Positions 58,364-64,000 of a stretch of 64,000 bases of DNA are shown in pieces; position 1 is the first letter of the stretch, and the number at the start of each line of letters is the position of its first letter. This DNA comes from Mycocentrospora acerina. Taxonomy: Eukaryota > Ascomycota > Dothideomycetes > Pleosporales. The position numbers were made by a program, and so were the translations under genes. The notes under the pieces are model-generated. The model was not told where the DNA came from, searched no databases, and worked only from the letters and a program-made list of their open reading frames with translations. Location: the NCBI GenBank assembly GCA_022701365.1, contig JAKUHH010000103.1:1-64000 (forward strand). The letters are read 5' to 3'.

Positions 58364-58640
58364 CTAGCAGGTAATCCTGCCACAGATGGCAAGGCCAGCC
58401 TGTATTCGAATATGAATCAATCAGCATGACCAATAACTTTACAATTTTTAGATTGAGGAAACAACCTACCGCGTCATCAACTGGCGTATTTACTCTTTGC
58501 CTAGACTCTAAGACAGTGGACAGGCTAGCTCCTCTTTTCTCATGACTGTTCAATCCCAAGTCACTGTTCTGTAGAACAGCAGTTGGCATTGCCAATACGG
58601 AGCTAACACCGAAGAGAAGTGCAACAAAGAAAGACTTCAT
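58364..58640 (-). CDS. Secreted peptide precursor A (tail AGLAICGRITC)
   Basis: complement(join(58364..58399,58470..58640)), 68 aa. Exon 1 (57 codons) has a signal peptide ending ...VSSVLA, then MPTAVLQNSDLGLN, a Kex2-type Lys-Arg in SHEKR, an ESR, and ends in VDDA. A phase-0 70-nt intron (GTAGGT...AATACAG) joins a 36-nt exon coding AGLAICGRITC and TAG. Without splicing the frame would run on in another sequence. Genes B and C share signal peptide, APTA/MPTA, E-S/P-R, DD-A/S, intron position and tail. The C-terminal two-Cys peptide is probably the active product, released outside the cell. The function is unknown; peptide signal or effector are both possible. Confidence 0.78.
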
Positions 58641-58779
58641 CGTTAGATCGAGAAGGCAGGGGGGATAGGGTGTTCGAAGAAATTGAGAAGAAGGAATGAA
58701 AAGATGATTTTGAACGAAATGGATAGTTAGCAGATGGCGATGGTGGGATATGGCCATTGAAGAAGGATGCATAGATGGG

Positions 58780-58785
58780 TTTATA
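58780..58785 (-). promoter_or_regulatory. TATA-like box of peptide gene A
   Basis: The minus strand reads GATATAAAC, with TATAAA at 58785-58780, about 140 nt upstream of the ATG. A CT-rich leader (TTCATTCCTTCTTCTC) lies between. Confidence 0.5.
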
Positions 58786-59479
58786 TCAAATTCTTACGTG
58801 CGTAGGTAGAATGTTGAGCCGGAGAAAAAGACTTCATAAAAATTGAATTTTAGAGTTACTTAATTTATATTAAGAGTGCCAAGGTACTTTGATGACTTCA
58901 ATAACCACTTCACCATGCGGGCTCCAGCAATCTATGAAACAAAACGCATACAATCATCTCAAGCTATCTTTTTTCCAAGACTTCTGAAATTTTGTGCAAT
59001 TTGATTCTAAAGTGATGTTGCTACAACCACAACAAGAAGTGCAGTGTATCAAATAGAGTGTCACTGACTGAGCAGCAAATTTAATTAATCTGGTCATCTG
59101 TAATGAATGATATGATATTGGAATTTACATCTAATGTGTTTTCTTTGAAAAATCCCTAATTTTATTATTGGACATGAGTTTGATAAAGAACTGTGATAGT
59201 AAGGCATGTATAACGAATCTGTGTCTGCTGCTTGCGTTTGAGAAAGAGCCTTATTGTAACTCAAATTTCATACAAAATTTCTTGATCATTTATTTTGAGC
59301 TAAACGTGTCCAATAGTAAAGCATGAGCCAGATATTTCAAATCACTCTATTGCGTTCCAAGAGCCGGTCTGGAACATTCAGTAAAACAAAAAGTTCCCCC
59401 TGTGACTGAAGAGTAGGGTTGTATCTGACATCGGCAACATTACCATCGTGAAGTGCAAACACATCAAGCAGTGAAAGAT
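58786..59479. other. Intergenic, no gene recognised
   Basis: AT-rich spacer upstream of peptide gene A. No open frames of note and no repeats with clear ends. Confidence 0.4.
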
Positions 59480-60540
59480 ATAGGACAGAATCAACATTGG
59501 TGCGCTGGGGCTCGTCGTCGGGAGCAAAGGTGACATCGTGATGTGCGCCGTTAACACCAACTTCAAGTTCATTTCAGGATCAAGAGGTGATACAGCAAGA
59601 GGCGTGGTCTGGCCGCAGTACGATACGGCAGCATGGCAGCTCTCAAGTACGAGGTCATGCTTGGTGGCAGCATCGTTGGAACATGCTCCAATGAAACGCA
59701 CACGCTCTTTTGCTCCGCCAACAACACGTATGGCCACGATATCGAGAACGCATTCCCATATGAGGACGGGGCCTTTGTGATTTACGACATCGCTGCCCCA
59801 AAGATCTCTCTCTAAAAGCTCCCGCTCTGCTTGCACTGCTATACCGACTCTTGTGTGATGGCCTAGCTTGGCAGCCATGACATCGACATCTGTAGCATGG
59901 AGCTGCAGGTCGACTTTGTACTCCTGCTGCGTTTCGAAATTGCCAGTTGCTCCTAGTGGGTCCGGGTAGCTGCGTTCGGCCGGGGTATGAAGGTAGACAG
60001 CCTGTACAATGAGGGGACCGCGTGTGGCTCGACATCGCCGAAGACCGCGCCTGTGATGGGGCAGGCACTGCTGTCGCCATGTCGGGTCTTAATCTCCAGT
60101 ACCGGGTCGGCAGTGGCAGTGGCAGTGGCAGTGGCAGCAGTGGCATGGTTTCCGGTCGTATGACAGCCAATTTTAAGTAGAAGGTATCGTACGATTTATC
60201 CCAAGCCGAGGGCTGTCATCAAAAGTGGCAACAGCAGCACGGAAGGCGACACCGGGGCGTCTGGAAGCACCGCCAACCCTGAGGTCTTGGCTGACAGTAG
60301 CAAATGATCGGCATTCTCAGATTTCCTAATCAATGTCCGAACTTCAGGAACTGATGGCGAGTACAGGGTGACCGGGAACGCCGGCAAATGTGTGTGCACT
60401 TTTCACTCGCTTGCTTCCAGCCATCTGGACGGACCGGTAGACTGATTGAATCCTCTTTCACCCCAGCAGGTGGAGGCGACATACCACACGGCAAGGACAG
60501 CAAGTACGCATTTTTGTACATGAGCAGCGTGGATAAAATA
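59480..60540 (+). pseudogene. GC-rich remnant of a possible secreted Ser/Gly-rich protein
   Basis: Coding-like segments alternate between frames. Examples are VVGSKGDIVMCAVNTNFKFI, SGSRGDTARGVVWPQYDTAA, YEVMLGGSIVGTCSNETHTL, YGHDIENAFPYEDGAFVIYD (~59640-59815) and SGNSSTEGDTGASGSTANPE (~60215). A GGCAGT hexamer run at 60107-60146 would encode (Gly-Ser)n. N-glycosylation sequons and Ser/Gly richness suggest a surface protein, perhaps GPI-anchored. I recognise no family. Stops and frame changes make it non-functional as read, unless it has several introns. Confidence 0.3.
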
Positions 60541-61688
60541 ATAAGCGCAAGTACCTAGCAACAAGTTCTGCGAAACAACTGAAATGAGCAGTGTGCAATA
60601 GGTCGGCGGTATAGTTTAGGAATGACAAGGTGGACCTAAGGAGGACTTCAGCGAAGGACTGAATGCTTCATCAGATAACACCAGTGGACCAGATATGCTG
60701 CTCAGAAAAGTAGCGGTCAAGAGTCAAAGACAGGTCGTCGTTTTTGCCATGTTTATCTGTTTATCTACTCTAGCAGAATTTGATTTTAGCGTGTCATTAA
60801 GAAGAGCCTAAATTTGCGTTTCTTTGTCGTATGCTCCAATTCTTATCCCAAATTGGAACTCTGAAATTATGTCAGTTCTCGTTCGATATGTTTATTTGAG
60901 CAATACTCCACCAACAAGTTTCCATGTGCTTGTCCGTGCGTAGATTCGACATCGCTGATCTTGACAGCGCGTACAGTTAGAGCAACGGAAAAGCAGGTGA
61001 ACAATCAAATCCGAGGTACCATTTGCACGGTTTTACTGAAAAAGATTCAGACTTTGCTAACTTGCGAGTTTACATCCTCACTACACCACCAAGCAAAAAT
61101 ACATCCAGCTACTGCAACTATATGGGCAAAAAGAGTAATACTAGAAATCGCTCCCCTCTAGCCGCTATCGAATGATGGTAGAAATGTGCACACGATGTAT
61201 TTATGTGCCATATATTTCACACTGGTAGAATCAAAACTTAGAGGCTATGTATGACATGACTGTGGTGTAAGACGAGAATCTGATTTTACACAAGCCTTAC
61301 GCGACACAACATTTTTCTTTAAAATCGTTGAATGTCTACGGCTATCTTTTGATTGTACATTATCTCAGCAAAAACCTTCTGCGAATACAGCTTTTGGAGA
61401 GGCAAATGTCGTATAGCAAAATAAGATTGAGAATTCTAATAATACTTATTCTGGTACAAGAATTATTGCACACACTTCCAATGGCCTTGGCTCGAGATCC
61501 GACCCAACAGATGGCAAAGAAATTCCATAAGTCCCTTCCGAATGAAAATTTCTAAGCAAGCCATGTCTCTATTGAAAGTAACATAATGTCAGTTATGCGA
61601 CATTTTATGATTGTGTGAAATCAAAGTTTAACTCTAGAGTCTGCAACCTTGCCTCCAAAGACTGAAAACATGTGTTGCTTAGCAGTAT
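60541..61688. other. Intergenic between remnant and peptide gene B
   Basis: AT-rich, with short frames at 60961-61161 and 61328-61555 lacking motifs. No further copy of the peptide-precursor exon 2 (AAGNCCAGC on the plus strand) was found here. Confidence 0.4.
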
Positions 61689-61974
61689 TCAGCAATTCCG
61701 GTTGCAGCTAATAGCAAGTCCAGCCTTCATAAAGAGATGTGTTAGCCTAAATTTGAAAATCTGGATAATTCAATAGGAAATCACTCACGGCGTCATCTTT
61801 AGCTTCATTAATGCGATCGAGATTAACTTGTCTAGGCTCGAAGGAAATTGAATTCGATCTAGCCTCATTGCCCTGAATTTGATTCATCCCTAGGCTACCA
61901 TTCTTCTTGACAGAGGTAGGAGCAGCTAGAGCAGAGCTGGCAGCTAGAAAAATTGTTAAAAAGACTGACTTCAT
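61689..61974 (-). CDS. Secreted peptide precursor B (tail AGLAISCNRNC)
   Basis: complement(join(61689..61724,61789..61974)), 73 aa. Exon 1 (62 codons): signal peptide MKSVFLTIFLAASSALA, then APTSVKKNGSLGMNQ, an Ala-Arg, an E-P-R and a final AKDDA. The 64-nt intron begins GTGAGT, has a GCTAACA branch site and ends GAAG. Exon 2 is 36 nt: AGLAISCNRNC and TGA. An unspliced message would run 13 codons to TAG instead. The tail differs from C's at Ala/Gln and three residues between the two cysteines. Processing at Arg sites after secretion is plausible. Same strand and layout as A and C, but monocistronic (own TATA). Confidence 0.8.
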
Positions 61975-62079
61975 AGCTAAGTAAGATTAAGATAGTGTTA
62001 AAAATGTAGATAAGTGTATTGTGCGTAAGTTGAATTGGAATGAGGATAAGAGTCGTTCTCAGGTACAGGAATAGAGATC

Positions 62080-62086
62080 TTAAATA
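62080..62086 (-). promoter_or_regulatory. TATA-like box of peptide gene B
   Basis: The minus strand reads TATTTAA here, 106-112 nt upstream of the ATG, nearly the same spacing as in gene C, followed by a CT- and CA-rich leader. Confidence 0.45.
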
Positions 62087-63163
62087 GTGAGTTTCTCATC
62101 CTTTACAAATTGATTAGAAATACTTACTGCATGATTATAACTTGACAAATTTTTCATTCACTTGTGGTATCTTCCGGTTGTTAAGTTACTAAACAATTTA
62201 ATTTGTGCAAAGAATTACTGGACTTGAACTGCATTAATTTCAAATTCGGACAATGAGTACTGTTGTAGATACATCCGTATTGGTTGATTGATATTTAATT
62301 TAATTTATTCGCCTTTGCCACCTCTAGCTTCTTGGTCAATTAAATTTCTTCGTAAGCATAAGCTAGATGATGAGCTAAACTTGAACAGGTAGCCAAATTC
62401 GAGTCTATCTTAGCTGAATTTACGGTAAGACAATAGTTGCCATTTTAAGCGTTTAGTCTCAAGTACGTTTTACAAGAGAATCAGCCGCTTCATGATTTCC
62501 CTAAATGTGTCCATGAATTTTTCAAATTGAAATCTAACTCTGTTAGATATGGCTTTGAGGATTAGGATCCGGAAAACGAAAACTATCTCCTAGAAATGTT
62601 AAAAGCTCCACCTAGGATAATTTATAGATTAATACCGTAACGAAAGTTCATCAGGACCCAGCTTTGAGCGCAGATTTTCAGTCGACCGTTCTTTCCTGCT
62701 ATCAGATGGCGATTTCAGGCTACCATCAGGTCAAACATAAACGCTCAAGAACACGGTCTCTTTCCTGAAGGATTTTTTAATTTTGCGTGTGTATTTCTTA
62801 AGTGGCTGTCAATCGATGAGGCATTCTGCCGTGAATAACACTCATGCAGCAAGATTTAGTTTAAACAAATTTATCAGAAGTTTATTTTCAATCATTTATT
62901 TCGTATAAGACTTGCTACAAACAAATTCCAAAGCCTTCACGTGTGATTTTTCGCATGACAAAGGAATCCCAATAGTACTTTCCGGGTCATGAACTAGGCG
63001 TGCAAAGTCCTGCCAGAGAAAAGACTGATTAGTCTGCGCGCCATTCAACGCTACGTTCAAGGCTAACTTACTTTTGTTGACCATTTCCTTGTCCATCTAA
63101 CGCATCTAGTCTGATAAATTGATCAGGAGACCAAACCGTCATGTTGACAGCCTTGAATAACCC
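62087..63163. other. Intergenic between peptide genes B and C
   Basis: AT-rich. A minus-strand frame at 62896-63096 (66 codons) is open, but lies downstream of gene C's stop and has no signal peptide. I see no gene. Confidence 0.4.
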
Positions 63164-63448
63164 CTAACAATCTAATTTGCAAGAAATTTGAAGCCCAGCC
63201 TGTACAAAAATGTGCTGATTAGCAAAAGCCTATAATGAGGAGCATACAAAGTTGAAGCTACATACAGAGTCATCTTTGGCACTATTAATTTTGAGATCTC
63301 TTAATCTAGATTCCAAAGTTATAGATTCCGATCTCGCGTCAATGTCTCGAACGTGATTCAAGTCTGAACCGCTGCTCTGACTAAGAGCAGTAGGTGCAGC
63401 TGAGACAGAGCTCGCAGCTAGGAAGAGAGTGACGATGAATGTCTTCAT
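63164..63448 (-). CDS. Secreted peptide precursor C (tail AGLQISCKLDC)
   Basis: complement(join(63164..63199,63266..63448)), 72 aa. The ATG at 63448 is chosen over an upstream in-frame one because it matches the starts of A and B (MKTFIVTLFLAASSVSA, APTALSQ). Exon 1 (61 codons) also shows DARSESITLESR and ends KDDS. The 66-nt intron (GTATGT...TGTACAG) precedes a 36-nt exon: AGLQISCKLDC and TAG. Codons for the shared residues differ from A and B at silent positions (GGC/GGA/GGG; ATC/ATT; TGC/TGT; AGC/TCT), as expected under selection on the peptide. Cys7 and Cys11 of the tail could form a disulfide loop. Confidence 0.8.
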
Positions 63449-63553
63449 AGTTGAAACAGGCAATGAGTGTATTAGGTAAAAAGGAGGGAGTAAAGTTAGC
63501 GAAAGTAGATTGATGATGGATGAGAATGTATTAGGGATGGTAGTGTGTAAGCG

Positions 63554-63561
63554 TATTTATA
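63554..63561 (-). promoter_or_regulatory. TATA box of peptide gene C
   Basis: TATAAATA on the minus strand, about 109 nt upstream of the ATG, with a CT-rich leader (ACTCCCTCC, CATCATC) between. It is the clearest of the three promoters in the array. Confidence 0.6.
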
Positions 63562-64000
63562 CTCAAATATCGCAAACCAAGCTCAGGCCCTCAAAATTGC
63601 TTGGAAAAATTGTTTCCTTGGTTAGCTTTCCTGCATGTACCGTTTGAAACAATCAAGAGTCTATAACTAAGGGGATCTGATTCGAGGCTGTGGAATTTGA
63701 ATTGAAAGTCTTGGGAAACTATCGGAATAATCCGATGAGTTTCATTCTAACACAACCCAAAGTGTTTAGCTCAACCGCTTCTAGCTTACTGTCATCTCCG
63801 ACAACATGAATGAAAGGTAGACCTATCACTAAATGGGTAGACAGACCCGGGCCTATCACTTAATGTTTAAAGTTGGTTAGAAGATTTAATCTCACATTCT
63901 AATTCACCATTGCCGTAAGTGTTCCAGAATCTTTTTGTTGTAGGGGGCAGAATTAAAACTGAATGCGTTAGTCAATGACTAGAATTCTCTTGTAACTTCG
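63562..64000. other. Upstream sequence at window end
   Basis: AT-rich upstream region of peptide gene C. A near-duplicate phrase CCTATCACTtAATG / CCTATCACTaAATG occurs around 63822-63863. No gene is visible before the window ends. Confidence 0.4.

Noticed and set aside
58062..58469. Unspliced long frame of peptide gene A (reading to 58062)
   Set aside because: Residues after the donor have no counterpart in B or C; the spliced tail does.
59655..60170. Minus-strand frame rich in Leu/Pro and Arg across the GGCAGT repeat
   Set aside because: Its composition comes from the simple repeat and GC-rich DNA; no protein motif.
62896..63096. Continuation of peptide gene C with a WQD motif resembling sequence after gene A
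   Set aside because: The similarity is a few residues in a frame that is not linked by convincing splice sites, while the 36-nt exon is conserved in all three copies.
1..64000. tRNA and rRNA genes
   Set aside because: I looked for tRNA T-loop signatures and rRNA-like blocks on reading and found none I could support; a covariance-model scan would be decisive.

Overview
The window is from a filamentous ascomycete (Pezizomycotina), most likely plant-associated. Introns are short (46-115 nt) with GT-AG ends. The gene set is typical of this group: a HET-domain protein, a fungal rhodopsin-like membrane protein, P450s, a family 3 pectate lyase, a GH3 beta-glucosidase and a Stealth/xylosylphosphotransferase-like protein. 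Transposons are decayed by C-to-T and G-to-A changes that turn CAA/CAG into TAA/TAG, the signature of repeat-induced point mutation (RIP). No rRNA, tRNA or CRISPR array was recognised.

Layout. 1-8.6 kb: decayed Fot1/pogo transposons, solo LTRs, a 436-bp MITE with 45-bp inverted ends, and one intact secreted alpha/beta-hydrolase (2935-4158). 8.9-18.8 kb: a P450 (minus strand), then the first exon of a second P450 (plus strand) cut by the poly(A) end of a ~6.5-kb Tad-like LINE, which itself carries a solo LTR. 18.8-26.6 kb: mostly unassigned sequence, a nine-copy 134-bp tandem array, and a GC-rich intronless glycosyltransferase. 26.6-41.8 kb: a HET gene with one nonsense codon, a 1.6-kb TIR element with a nested LTR, an intact rhodopsin-like gene, a broken GH3 gene, a 368-bp retroposed element with 15-bp target duplications, and a broken glycerol-3-phosphate acyltransferase. 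44-55 kb: a small MITE, an intact pectate lyase, a Clr5-domain fragment, a 184-aa hypothetical gene and an intact three-exon Stealth gene. 56.5-60.5 kb: two GC-rich stretches that look like decayed coding sequence of unknown origin.

The most interesting part is 58.3-63.5 kb. Three paralogous minus-strand genes encode 68-73 aa secreted precursors. Each has a ~60-codon first exon (signal peptide, then a spacer with Arg/Lys sites), a phase-0 intron of 64-70 nt after Asp-Asp-Ala/Ser, and a second exon of exactly 36 nt encoding an 11-residue tail (AGLAICGRITC, AGLAISCNRNC, AGLQISCKLDC). The tails differ mostly by synonymous or conservative changes, so selection probably acts on the C-terminal two-cysteine peptide. 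Each copy has its own TATA-like box. I do not recognise the family; it looks like a small family of secreted peptide precursors.

Intact genes appear to act outside the cell or at its surface (pectate lyase, hydrolase, peptide precursors) or in the secretory pathway (Stealth protein, glycosyltransferase). Several metabolic genes (GH3, acyltransferase, second P450) and the HET gene are broken, as expected in a RIP-affected, repeat-rich subgenomic compartment.
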